A stretch of DNA of 59,780 bases from JBJXFY01 sp046155815 (GCA_046155815.1 JBJXFY010000021.1:1-59780); one strand, 5' to 3'. Counted from the stretch's first letter, positions 24,252 through 32,560 are shown. The notes: generated by a model not told the origin, from the letters alone. Made by a program: numbers and translations.

Positions 24252-26189
24252 ATGCCCTACAGCCGACTTGCCGCCGACGTGAGCCAGCATCCCTTGGTGC
24301 CGCCGGGCGTGCTGGCCGCCCTGCTCGAGCGGCCCGCGCCGGCCGGCCGGCCGCTCAACCCGCACGACACGGAGTCCCTGAACCGGGTGCCGTGGCTGGA
24401 TCTGGTCGCACGCGCGCAGTCCGCCGGCCAGCTCAACGAGGAGCAGGCGCAGCGGCTGGTGGATGCGGACCGGGAGTTCACGATGCAGTTCGAGCGGCTG
24501 CGGCGGGACCTCCCGGAGGTGGCGGAGGTGACGGGCTGCGACGCGCTGTGCGTGGAGCGGCTGGCGCGGTCGCTCTTCGGCCTGCGGCTGCTGGGCGAGT
24601 ACCTCGAGGTGGCGCTGCCGCCGCAGGTCACCTACGAGCGCACGGCGCAGGGCACCGAGGACCTGCTCGAGGCGCTGGGCGCGGCGGTGCGGCGGCTGGT
24701 GGGCGGGGCGTGGTCCGTGCTGTTCCCGACGGGGGAGCTGAGCCTGGTGGCGGACGGCTCGGCGCAGTTCTGGGTGGCGTGCCTGCACAACCGCCGGCCG
24801 GACGAGATGGTGGCGGGCTTCATCGGCTACTTCCGCCGACCGCATGCCGACCGCTTCCGCGAATTGAACGGCTCCTACCAGCCCGACCGCCGGCTGCACG
24901 TGCGGGACGCCATCCGCGAGCACCTGGACACGGCGGGCGACCGGCTGAAGCAGCTCCGCGAGGCGGTGGCGGACGCGGTGAAGGAGGGGCCGGAGAAGAC
25001 CTTCCAGGAAATCTGCCGGCTGGCGGCGCGCCTTGAGCTGCATCCGGCGGCGCTGCAGTTCATCCACCACGCGGTGCGCGATGTGTGCGACGCGCTGGCC
25101 GGGCTGGACGGCCGCCTGAGCGCGCGGGAAAACCGCTTCGTGCAGTACCTGCTGCACCAGACCGGCCGGCAGGTGGAGGAATACGTCGCCCTGACCTCGG
25201 CGCGTCCCGAGCTGGCCGCGGACAACGTCACCGCCATCCTCGCGGAGCTGGACGCGCTGGTGGGCCTCGCGCCGGTCAAGGCCAAGGTGCGCGAGGCGGC
25301 GAACGTCGCGCGGCTCCAGCAGATGCGCGCCAGCCAGGGCCTCCCGCCCATCGCCACGAGCTACCACGCCGTCTTCACCGGCAATCCCGGCACCGGCAAG
25401 ACCACCGTCGCCCGCCTGCTCGGCCGCATCTACCGGGCGCTCGGCGTGCTGAAGAAGGGCCACCTGGTCGAGTGCGACCGCGCCGGCCTCGTGGCCGAGT
25501 ACCTCGGACAGACGGCGCACCGCACCAACGCGGCGGTGGACTCGGCGCTGGACGGCATCCTGTTCATTGACGAGGCCTACACGCTGGCAAAGGACCGCGA
25601 GGACTACGGCCGCGAGGCGATGGACACGCTGCTCAAGCGCATGGAGGATGAACGGGGGCGGCTGATCGTGGTGGTGGCGGGCTATCCGGCGGAGATGGAG
25701 CGCTTCATCAACTCGAACCCCGGCCTGCGCTCCCGCTTCAACCGCTACATCGACTTCCCGGACTACTCGCCGGCCGAGCTGGCGCGCATCTTCGCCTCCA
25801 TGTGCCGCCGGAGCGGGCTGCGGCTCGAGCCGGCGCTGCGCGAGCGGGTGCTGCGCTACTTCCACGTCGAGCACGCGCGGCGCGACCAGCATTTCGGCAA
25901 CGCGCGCCTCGCGCGGAACCTCTTCGAAGCCGTGGTCAGCGCGCAGGCCTCGCGGCTGGTGGACCTGGCCCAGCCCGCGCCGGACGCGCTCACGCTGCTG
26001 CACGCGCCGGACCTCGTGCTGGCCGTGGATGTGGAGAACGCGTTGCCGGACGTGGCATCCGCCGGCTGGGTGGTGAAATGCCCGAAATGCGCCACGCCCT
26101 ACGCCTGGTCCGCGGAACTCACGCTGACCGACGCTCAATGCACGAAGTGCGGCACGAACTACAACTGCGAGTTCGGCGAGCCGGCGTAA
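24252..26189 (+). CDS. CbbX/SpoVK-like AAA+ ATPase with TerB-like region and C-terminal zinc ribbon
   Basis: A 645-residue cytoplasmic protein. Residues 1-230 are an unassigned N-terminal domain (start MPYSRLAADVSQHPLVPPG). Residues about 245-315 look TerB-like helical (LELHPAALQFIHHAVRDVCD...RLSARENRFVQYLLHQ). Residues about 325-590 are a CbbX-type AAA+ module: LDALVGLAPVKAKVREAANV, Walker A GNPGTGKT (377-384), KGHLVECDRAGLVAEYLGQT (pore loop region), Walker B ILFIDEAY and VVVAGYPAEMERFINSNPGL with the arginine finger in GLRSRFNRYIDF. The tail has two CPKC/CTKC pairs (610-613, 630-633), a zinc ribbon. No rubisco or sporulation gene is nearby; it is likely a remodelling ATPase of unknown client. 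It begins 25 bases after tRNA-Leu. Confidence 0.85.
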   Translation: MPYSRLAADVSQHPLVPPGVLAALLERPAPAGRPLNPHDTESLNRVPWLDLVARAQSAGQLNEEQAQRLVDADREFTMQFERLRRDLPEVAEVTGCDALCVERLARSLFGLRLLGEYLEVALPPQVTYERTAQGTEDLLEALGAAVRRLVGGAWSVLFPTGELSLVADGSAQFWVACLHNRRPDEMVAGFIGYFRRPHADRFRELNGSYQPDRRLHVRDAIREHLDTAGDRLKQLREAVADAVKEGPEKTFQEICRLAARLELHPAALQFIHHAVRDVCDALAGLDGRLSARENRFVQYLLHQTGRQVEEYVALTSARPELAADNVTAILAELDALVGLAPVKAKVREAANVARLQQMRASQGLPPIATSYHAVFTGNPGTGKTTVARLLGRIYRALGVLKKGHLVECDRAGLVAEYLGQTAHRTNAAVDSALDGILFIDEAYTLAKDREDYGREAMDTLLKRMEDERGRLIVVVAGYPAEMERFINSNPGLRSRFNRYIDFPDYSPAELARIFASMCRRSGLRLEPALRERVLRYFHVEHARRDQHFGNARLARNLFEAVVSAQASRLVDLAQPAPDALTLLHAPDLVLAVDVENALPDVASAGWVVKCPKCATPYAWSAELTLTDAQCTKCGTNYNCEFGEPA

Positions 26190-26192
26190 CCC

Positions 26193-26240
26193 GTGGCGGC
26201 GACGCCCGCGTCGCCGAAGATGTCCGCGGCGCCCCGCCGC
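26193..26240. repeat. GGCGACG...CGTCGCC palindrome, copy 3
   Basis: GGCGACG (26198-26204) and CGTCGCC (26209-26215) form a 7-bp hairpin preceded by CCGTGGC, matching the copies near 11630 and 19142. Confidence 0.6.
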
Positions 26241-26262
26241 GGGAAGAAGCAGACCTCCGAAC

Positions 26263-26329
26263 GTAGGAGACGAGGTGAGGAGTCCCCAGCTTTCGAAGAA
26301 TGTCAAAGCCTCCTCACCCCGGCTCCTAC
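26263..26329. repeat. GTAGGAG-type long hairpin repeat
   Basis: The left arm GTAGGAGACGAGGTGAGGAG (26263-26282) and the right arm CTCCTCACCCCGGCTCCTAC (26310-26329) are complementary at 18 of 20 positions, with a 27-base loop. It lies in the 293-bp gap between the AAA+ gene and the PEP-CTERM gene, which otherwise shows no gene. Confidence 0.75.
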
Positions 26330-26482
26330 AACCAGTGAATTCGGGCGACGGGGCGGCGCCGCCACGGCTGAAGAAAATTTCCCCTGGCGGCGTCAGGCCG
26401 GGAGTCGAAGCTTGGTCAAGCTGCCCGCCCGGTCGTGCCTTTCGGGTGGGACTTGAACTCCAATTTGATGCAGAGATCTGCC

Positions 26483-27205
26483 ATGAACTCTTTCCGCCAC
26501 CCGTCGTTCTGTTTCGCGCTCGTGCTCGCCGCCACGTCCGCCGGGCTGCCCGCCGCAGCCGTCTCCGTTCCCAACCATTCCTTCGAGGCGCCGGTCGTGC
26601 CGCAAGGCTTCCCGGCGCTCACGATCTTCGATTCCTGGCAGAAGGCACCGGCACCGGACGGGTTTCCGGCGGACCAGTGGGCGAACCTCTCCGGCATGTT
26701 CCCGAACGCGCCGGTCGGAGATCCGCGGCACCTCCAGAACGCGGACGGAAACCAGGTGGCGTTCCTCTTCCCCGTGCCGGGCGTGGCGGTCTCGCAGGAG
26801 CTCGGCTCGCTCTTCGAGGTCGGCCTGTCCTACGACCTGCGGATCGGGCTGCGCGGCGGCGGCGCGCTCACGCCCGGCGCCACCTTCCAGATCAGCCTTT
26901 TCTACAACGCCGGCGGCAGCCCGGTGACGGTGGCCTCAACCCAGGTCAGCGCCACGGCGGACTACGTCACCACCCCGGTGCTGTTCGAGATCGGGGCGCA
27001 GTCCCCCGTGGTGCAGGCGGGCGACGCCTGGGCCGGGAAGAACATCGGGGTGCGGTTGCTGGCCACGTCGGCCAACGGCGCGCCGGGCACCGCCTACTGG
27101 GAGGCGGACAACGTGCGGGTCACGGCGGTGCCAGAGCCGGGCACGCTGACGCTGCTGGGCCTCGGCGCGGCCGGAGGGTGGCTGTGGCGCCGCCGCCGGG
27201 CGTGA
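26483..27205 (+). CDS. PEP-CTERM sorted surface protein
   Basis: A 240-residue exported protein with a signal peptide (FCFALVLAATSAGLPAAAV) from the ATG at 26483. The mature domain starts VPNHSFEAP and is a beta-sandwich-like module (DGNQVAFLFPVPGVAVSQEL, GLSYDLRIGLRGGGALTPGA, DAWAGKNIGVRLL, AYWEADNVRVTAVP). It ends in VPEPGTLTLLGLGAAGGWLW plus RRRRA: the PEP motif, a membrane segment and an Arg cluster of exosortase substrates. The next gene encodes a paralogous mature domain without the sorting signal. No exosortase is in the window. Confidence 0.88.
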   Translation: MNSFRHPSFCFALVLAATSAGLPAAAVSVPNHSFEAPVVPQGFPALTIFDSWQKAPAPDGFPADQWANLSGMFPNAPVGDPRHLQNADGNQVAFLFPVPGVAVSQELGSLFEVGLSYDLRIGLRGGGALTPGATFQISLFYNAGGSPVTVASTQVSATADYVTTPVLFEIGAQSPVVQAGDAWAGKNIGVRLLATSANGAPGTAYWEADNVRVTAVPEPGTLTLLGLGAAGGWLWRRRRA

Positions 27206-27249
27206 AGCCGTTTTCGCGGCCGGTCGGCCGCCGCGATTCCCCGCCCGAC

Positions 27250-28176
27250 GTGAACCGGCTGCGCATCCTCCTCCTGGCGGCCGGCATTTCATGCTGCGGC
27301 TGGCCGGGCGGATTGTTCGCCCAGCCGGTTCCGGTGCCGAACGGCTCCTTCGAGCTTCCGGCCACGCAGTTTGTGGATACACGGATGGACGCCTGGCAGG
27401 AGGCCCCCAAGCCGCCGGAATTTGACGAAGGCGGCGGCTTCCTCTGGGACCAGCTCACGGGCGTGTTCCGCAACACCCCGCCCGGATCACCCGACCACAT
27501 TGACAACTGCGACGGCCTCCAGGCCGCGTATTTCTTCGCCGTGCCCGGTGTCGGCTTCTTTCAGGATTACGACTCGGTGGACTGGAACGATCCGGAGCCT
27601 TCCCGCGCCTTCGACGCCCGGTTTGAGGCCGGCAAGTCCTACACGCTGACCTTCGGTGTCGTGGCCGGGGGCGGAAACATGCTGGAGGGCGTGTCCTTCG
27701 AGGCCGCGCTGTACTACCGCGACGGCAGCGGGACGAACCAGGCGGTCGTGTCGGCCACCAATGTAGTCTTCACCCGCGCCGCGTTCCCGACGCGCACCAC
27801 GCTGACGGAGGTCACGTTGCGGACGCCGTTCGTGCGGGCCGGAGATCCGTGGGCCGGACGGCACATCGGCATCCGCTTCCTGTCTACCGTCAGCGACGGG
27901 ATGAAGGGGGGCTACTGGGATCTGGACCACCTCCGCCTGGTCGCGGAGGGACCGGGCGAGATCACGCTCCGGACCGGGGTGATGGACGGCAAGCTGCAGG
28001 TGCGGTGGCCCTCGGTGGCCGGGTACCGGTACCAGCTTGAGCGCTCCACCGGGCTCGACACGTGGTCAGAGGAAGGCGCGGCGCAGCCGGGCACGGGCGG
28101 TGCGCTGGCGGCCGAGGTTCCGCTGGCCGGGCCGCCGCCGGCGTTCTTCCGCGTGCTCGCCACGCCGGGTACTTGA
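27250..28176 (+). CDS. Secreted paralogue of the PEP-CTERM protein with verrucomicrobial C-terminal module
   Basis: A 308-residue exported protein. The GTG at 27250 starts a signal peptide (VNRLRILLLAAGISCCGWPG...FAQP). The mature N-terminal domain is clearly related to the preceding protein: VPVPNGSFELPATQFVDTR, GLQAAYFFAVPGVGFFQ, FVRAGDPWAGRHIGIRFLS, GGYWDLDHLRLVAEGPGE. Instead of PEP-CTERM it carries a C-terminal module YRYQLERSTGLDTWSEEG...AFFRVLATPGT, shared with other secreted proteins here. The start codon is inferred because no ATG precedes the signal peptide in frame. Binding to sugar polymers is conceivable for the fold but not shown. Confidence 0.78.
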   Translation: MNRLRILLLAAGISCCGWPGGLFAQPVPVPNGSFELPATQFVDTRMDAWQEAPKPPEFDEGGGFLWDQLTGVFRNTPPGSPDHIDNCDGLQAAYFFAVPGVGFFQDYDSVDWNDPEPSRAFDARFEAGKSYTLTFGVVAGGGNMLEGVSFEAALYYRDGSGTNQAVVSATNVVFTRAAFPTRTTLTEVTLRTPFVRAGDPWAGRHIGIRFLSTVSDGMKGGYWDLDHLRLVAEGPGEITLRTGVMDGKLQVRWPSVAGYRYQLERSTGLDTWSEEGAAQPGTGGALAAEVPLAGPPPAFFRVLATPGT

Positions 28177-28217
28177 GCTTCTGGCGCGTGGCCGGGAATG
28201 GGCGACATTGTCGGCGC

Positions 28218-29003
28218 ATGCGTGAGCCGCACCGCCGCCGCGGGGCCTTCACCCTCGTCGAGCTGCTCGTCGTGATCGCCATCGTGGCGCTGCTGGCGAG
28301 CCTGCTGCTGCCGGCGCTGGGCGCGGCCAAGGAAATGGGGCGCAGGGCGGCGTGCCTGTCCAACCTCCGGCAGGTCGGCCTCGCCATCCACACCTACGCC
28401 GGCGACTCGGACGGCCACATTCCCTACGGCCCGAAGGCGCCGCCTTTCACCAGCCCCGCCGAGCTGTATCCGGCCACCGGCACACCCACCAGCCTGCTCT
28501 CGCTGCGCAGCGGCGCGCCCGCAGGTCTCGGCCTGCTGCTGAAGGGGCACCTCGCGGCGCAGCCCCGCGTGCTCTTCTGCCCGGGCAGCGACCAGCCGCT
28601 GGACGCGCAGAAGGAACTGGCCAAGGTGGGCACCAATCAGGCGCAGGGCAGCTACTACTACCGGCATGGCGGCAAGACGGGACTCTTCGACGATCCGGCC
28701 GACACCGGGGCTCCGCGGAACATCCGGCTCGACGCGCTGGGCGAGAACCGCGCCGGGCTGCCCATCCGGGCGCTGGTCATGGACGCCAACTTCCTCTGCC
28801 CGCCGGACCTCGCCGCGTTCAACGTCCGGCCGCGCACGCACCACCGGCAGAAATTCGCCAACCTCCTCTTCTCGGACGGTCATGTGGAATCGCGCCGCAA
28901 CCTCGACTCGCGCTACACGGTGGACGTACGCGACTACGCGGAGATCCGGAACTCCTTTGACCGCATCCTGCGCGTGTTCGAGCTCGCGGACGCGGAACCG
29001 TGA
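28218..29003 (+). CDS. Type II secretion pseudopilin-like protein (prepilin N-terminal signal)
   Basis: A 261-residue protein with a classic prepilin start: RRGAFTLVELLVVIAIVALL followed by a hydrophobic helix, cleaved before Phe by prepilin peptidase in relatives. Then come KEMGRRAACLSNLRQVGLAI and YAGDSDGHIPY, and the C-terminal THHRQKFANLLFSDGHVESR, the H...DGHVE ending typical of the PVC-group pseudopilin family. These are numerous in such genomes and are thought to act in secretion or as surface fibres. It is an intact relative of the broken gene at 2381-3225. The ATG at 28218 lies 8 bases after GACATT, a possible -10. Confidence 0.88.
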   Translation: MREPHRRRGAFTLVELLVVIAIVALLASLLLPALGAAKEMGRRAACLSNLRQVGLAIHTYAGDSDGHIPYGPKAPPFTSPAELYPATGTPTSLLSLRSGAPAGLGLLLKGHLAAQPRVLFCPGSDQPLDAQKELAKVGTNQAQGSYYYRHGGKTGLFDDPADTGAPRNIRLDALGENRAGLPIRALVMDANFLCPPDLAAFNVRPRTHHRQKFANLLFSDGHVESRRNLDSRYTVDVRDYAEIRNSFDRILRVFELADAEP

Positions 29004-29056
29004 GGAGGCGGCTGCCCCGTGATTCCCCTGCGTCCTGCCAGGCGCCGCGCCGGGGA

Positions 29057-29099
29057 TCAGGGGTCAAGGCGGCGGCTTCAGGCGGCCCACGACCCCTGA
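29057..29099. repeat. Inverted repeat at the 3' end of the CWC-fusion gene
   Basis: TCAGGGGTC (29057-29065) and GACCCCTGA (29091-29099) are perfect complements. The repeat overlaps the last codons and the stop of the minus-strand gene, so the final residues (VVGRLKPPP) look repeat-encoded. Confidence 0.5.
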
Positions 29100-30413
29100 C
29101 GCCGATTCAGGCGAGATCGCCAGCCGGTAAAACGCGGGCGCCGCGGGAGGTGGCACATCGCCATGGACTTCCGGGCCGGGCGCGGCGGGAACCCTGCTTG
29201 AGATGAGGGACCAATTCATCAGGTCCGGCGTCCGCTCGACCGCGTAACGCCAGCCCGGCGCGGCGTTCCAGCGCAGGCGCGGGATCGCGGGCCGGCCCTC
29301 GAGGGTGAGCGTGAGTTCCGGCCAACCGGGCTCGGCGCTCCACACCGAAAAATCATGAAACACGCCACGCGCCCGGATGGAACCGCCGAACGGAGGAGCC
29401 TGCCCGGCATCGCTGTAACTCGCGATGGCGAACGCGTCCACGAGGAAGTCCTCGCCCGCCGGGAGCACGACATCGGCAATCTCGCCGGCCGGCGAGGTCC
29501 GCGTGCGCAACGTGCGCGTGGCGGCCGAGTAGCGCAGGGAAACGGAGTAGGTCCGGCCCGGTGTGAGTTCCTCGGGAAACGCGAAGGCCGGGAAGAAACG
29601 GCCCGCCTGCGAGACGATCACGGGGGAGATCGTCGCGCCGAATCCCGTGTCGGGAAACCAGTTCCACTCGACGAGGTTTGGCGAGGCCGTGGCCGTGCCG
29701 CGCAGGAAGCCGGGCGCGTCGGCCTCCGCCCGGCGCTGGAGGCCGAAGGCGATCTGGAACGGTCCCGGCCGGCCGGGATGCACGCCGCCGGACGCCAAAA
29801 TCAGGGTGAAGCTGGCCGTGAGCTGGAAATCATTCGTAGCGGTCAACGGCCGGGGCAGCGGGCGGCGGAAGTAGCTGTTCATGTTGCTCGAGTTCCAGGT
29901 CACTTCCAGATGGCCTGCGGCCGGCTGCCAGATGACAAAGTTGGTCTCGCCGGTGGCTTCCCAGCCCTGGGTGAACGGGTCGGTGCCGAAGGATTCCTCC
30001 CACCCAACGGAAGTCTGGGCGTGAGTCACCGGGACCAGAATGAGGAGGACAAGCGTGATCAGGAGTGTCTTCCAGGGGCAGTGTCGGCAGCCGGACTCGC
30101 AGCACCGGCCGCGGCGGAGCAGATAACGCACGGAGAAGACGAAGCGCCGGTCCGGATCAAGGTAGAAGTCGCGGCCGGCGACGGGCGGCGCGTCCGGGCC
30201 GAGTTCGAGGGCTTCAAGGCAGCGGCGGCAGAGACACCGGCCGCGGGCGTGCTCGGGCAGGTGGCGGAGGCGTTCGGCGGGAAGGGTCAATTCGCCGCAC
30301 CAGCACGGGCCCTTGTGCAGGCTGGTGCTGGCGAGCTGGCAACGGTTGGCTTCGCCGCAGATGGGACACTCGGCGGCACAGGCCCCGGTGCACGGGGCGA
30401 CATCTTGGTTCAT
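29064..30413 (-). CDS. Fusion of Cys-rich CWC and DUF5522 domains to a membrane segment and secreted C-terminal domain
   Basis: A 449-residue protein from the ATG at 30413. Residues 16-65 have the Cys-rich CWC pattern (CPICG, PCWCG, RCLCRRCLE). Residues 81-113 match DUF5522 (RDFYLDPDRRFVFSVRYLLR then CCESGCRHCPW), normally tiny soluble metal-binding proteins. Directly after CPW comes KTLLITLVLLILVPVTHAQ, a perfect signal-peptide or membrane segment. Then about 315 residues of a laminin-G-like exported protein follow (WQPAAGHLEVTWNSSNMNSY) and the C-terminal module WRYAVERTPDLMNW...AFYRL. Either this is a genuine fusion with a cytoplasmic Cys-rich head and an external domain, or two neighbouring genes whose stop/start boundary has been lost. 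Confidence 0.75.
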   Translation of the reverse strand: MNQDVAPCTGACAAECPICGEANRCQLASTSLHKGPCWCGELTLPAERLRHLPEHARGRCLCRRCLEALELGPDAPPVAGRDFYLDPDRRFVFSVRYLLRRGRCCESGCRHCPWKTLLITLVLLILVPVTHAQTSVGWEESFGTDPFTQGWEATGETNFVIWQPAAGHLEVTWNSSNMNSYFRRPLPRPLTATNDFQLTASFTLILASGGVHPGRPGPFQIAFGLQRRAEADAPGFLRGTATASPNLVEWNWFPDTGFGATISPVIVSQAGRFFPAFAFPEELTPGRTYSVSLRYSAATRTLRTRTSPAGEIADVVLPAGEDFLVDAFAIASYSDAGQAPPFGGSIRARGVFHDFSVWSAEPGWPELTLTLEGRPAIPRLRWNAAPGWRYAVERTPDLMNWSLISSRVPAAPGPEVHGDVPPPAAPAFYRLAISPESASGVVGRLKPPP

Positions 30414-30877
30414 GGACTCGCAACGGTCCGGGCGCACGCCGGCGTGGCGCTGCGAGACCAGGGAATCCGCACGGCCTGCGCCCGCGGTTGCCCGGCCGTG
30501 CGCGGCCCGGGCTGGCCTCATCCCGCCCTGCAACGGGGCGGCCCCGGCCCATCCGGGCCGGGCTGACGAGTCCTGCGCCGCCGGCATCCTGACTGCGGGC
30601 CTCCGCCCCCGCTTCCGCCTTCCCGGCCGCACGGACAGTGACTCGTGCAAGTTTGCAGCCCGTCACAGCGGCGTCACCGCCCCCGGTTCTCGCGGGGTTC
30701 CCCGACACGGCACAGGTTCCCGCCGGCAGCAGCGGCCGGCGGGGTCAAAGAACGGGCCGAGTGTGAGTCAGGCTGTGGTCTGGCCAAGCAGAAACCACGC
30801 GCCGCCCCGGCCATCGTCCCGCGGGACGGCCGCCCCGACCCGTTGCATTCGCGGCATCCGCAGATACGGTGCCGTCC
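30414..30877. other. 464-bp gap between the CWC-fusion gene and the arc gene
   Basis: Divergent intergenic region. No convincing small gene was found; in particular, no Pup- or UBact-like reading frame ending in GGE/GGQ or RxGE/Q on either strand. GC-rich hairpins are visible around 30533-30566 (GGGCGGCCCCGGCCCATCCG and onward) and 30682-30712. The arc promoter lies at its right end. Confidence 0.6.
30843..30870 (+). promoter_or_regulatory. Candidate leaderless promoter of arc
   Basis: TTGCAT (30843-30848), a 16-base spacer and TACGGT (30865-30870), with seven bases to the ATG at 30878. No Shine-Dalgarno sequence is seen. Confidence 0.42.
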
Positions 30878-32560
30878 ATGGCTGAGCCGAAGAAGAAATC
30901 CGGCCCGCCGGGAACGCCGGCCGACCCGGTGCCTCCGCTAGGCGACCTGCTATCGACCGAGGAAATGGAGCGCCTCTCCACGCTCCAACTGCTTGACCTC
31001 GTCGCCTCCAAGCTTCCGCCGCGCAGCAGCGGACTGCTCGACCTCGTCTATCTCCGGGAACGCGTGCAGGGCCTCGAGGAGATGAATGACCAGGCCCGTG
31101 CCGCGCTCGAGAAGTACGGCGAGATCGTTGAGAAGCTACGTTCGCCCGCCTTCCGCATCGGCACCTACCTCGCGCCCCTCGAGCCGGACCGCGCGCACGT
31201 CTGCGTCGGCGGCACGGACTACGTGTGCCGAGTGGACCCGGCCGTGCCGCTCTCCGGCCTCCAGCTCGGCCAGCGCGTGCTTTGCAACGAGGCCTTCGCC
31301 GTCGTGCAGGGGCTGGGCTTCGACCGGCAGGGGCCGATTGTCCGGGTGGACGAGATGCTGAGCGACGGCCGGCTGCGCATCGGCAACGAGGGCGGCGTCA
31401 CGCCGCTCGTGGTCCTGCGCTCCGCCCTGCTCTCGAAGGAGAAGCTCAAGCCCGGCATGGAAATCCGCCTTGATGTGAACCAGCGCGTCGCGCTCGAGGT
31501 GATCGGCGTCGGCAAGCGCGTCGAGCGCTCGCTCGAGAAGGTCCACGAGCTGCCCTGGTCCGCCATCGGCGGGCAGGAGGAGGCCGTGCAGGCCATCCGC
31601 GACACCATCGAGCTGCCGTTCCTGCACCGCGACCTGTTCAGAAAGTTCCAGCACACGGTGCCGAAGGGCTTCCTGCTCTACGGCCCGCCCGGCTGCGGCA
31701 AGACGCTGCTCGGCAAGGCGACGGCCTACAACCTGCGCCGCCAGATCCGCGAGGCGACGGGCGTGGATCATCCGGAATTCTTCCTCCATGTGAAGGGCCC
31801 CGAGATCCTCAACATGTGGGTCGGCGAGTCCGAGCGGCAGGTGCGCGACCTCTTCGCCCAGTGCCGCGAGCGCGCGCACGACGGCGCGCTGGCCTTCCTC
31901 TTCATGGACGAGGCGGAGGCGCTGCTCGGCACGCGGCGCGGCGGGCGGGTGCATTCCATGAGCAACACGCTCGTGCCGATGTTCTGCACGGAGATGGACG
32001 GCCTCGAACCGCTGCAGAACGTGGTGGTGATCCTCGCCTCGAACCGCGCGGACCTGATTGACCCCGCGATCCTCCGGCCCGGCCGCGTGGACCGGAAGAT
32101 CAAGGTCGTGCGGCCCACGAAGGCGGCGGCGCAACGCATCTACGAGATCTACCTGCCGGCGGACCTGCCGCTGGCCGAGCCGCGCGAGCAGCTCGCCGCC
32201 GCGGTGACGGAGGCGCATTTCGCGCGCGCGCCGGAGAACGAGTTCCTTGAGGCCGTGTACCGCAGCGGCCGGCGCGACCTGCTGTACCGCGGCGACCTGG
32301 CGAGCGGAGCGGTCATCGCGGCGATCGTCGAGCGGGCGAAGGACTTTGCCATCCACCGCGCCATCGCCGGCAGCGGTGAGACCGCCCTCACGCGCGACGA
32401 CCTGCTCGCCGCGCTGGCCAAGGAGTACGTCGAGAACGAACTCTTCCCGCCCACGGACAGCACCGAGGACTGGCTGAAGCTGACGGACTTCGACCCCGAG
32501 AACGTCGTGCGCCTCGGCCCGGTGAAGCCGCGGAAGGCGGGCGCGGGGGCGGCGGTTTGA
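30878..32560 (+). CDS. arc: Proteasome-type AAA+ ATPase (ARC/Mpa family)
   Basis: Ring ATPase that in Actinobacteria unfolds pupylated proteins for the 20S proteasome. The 560-residue protein has an N-terminal coiled-coil stretch (residues about 55-88, LVYLRERVQGLEEMNDQARA), tandem OB-type regions (about 92-205) and one AAA+ module with ELPWSAIGGQEEAVQAIRDT, Walker A GPPGCGKT (269-276), FFLHVKGPEILNMWVGESER, Walker B LFMDEAEA (341-348), LASNRADLIDPAILRPGRVD, and a C-terminal helical part. It ends KPRKAGAGAAV, without the GQYL-type tail that docks actinobacterial Mpa into the 20S core. The ATG at 30878 is preferred over a GTG nine bases upstream. A toxin-antitoxin pair and a Dop-like gene follow on the same strand. 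Confidence 0.92.
   Translation: MAEPKKKSGPPGTPADPVPPLGDLLSTEEMERLSTLQLLDLVASKLPPRSSGLLDLVYLRERVQGLEEMNDQARAALEKYGEIVEKLRSPAFRIGTYLAPLEPDRAHVCVGGTDYVCRVDPAVPLSGLQLGQRVLCNEAFAVVQGLGFDRQGPIVRVDEMLSDGRLRIGNEGGVTPLVVLRSALLSKEKLKPGMEIRLDVNQRVALEVIGVGKRVERSLEKVHELPWSAIGGQEEAVQAIRDTIELPFLHRDLFRKFQHTVPKGFLLYGPPGCGKTLLGKATAYNLRRQIREATGVDHPEFFLHVKGPEILNMWVGESERQVRDLFAQCRERAHDGALAFLFMDEAEALLGTRRGGRVHSMSNTLVPMFCTEMDGLEPLQNVVVILASNRADLIDPAILRPGRVDRKIKVVRPTKAAAQRIYEIYLPADLPLAEPREQLAAAVTEAHFARAPENEFLEAVYRSGRRDLLYRGDLASGAVIAAIVERAKDFAIHRAIAGSGETALTRDDLLAALAKEYVENELFPPTDSTEDWLKLTDFDPENVVRLGPVKPRKAGAGAAV

Noticed and set aside
30414..30877. Possible small Pup/UBact gene next to arc
   Set aside because: Read on both strands; no short frame ends in GGE/GGQ or the RxGE/Q ending, and none has the expected charged, low-complexity character. 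The gaps around the TA pair and after dop are too short.
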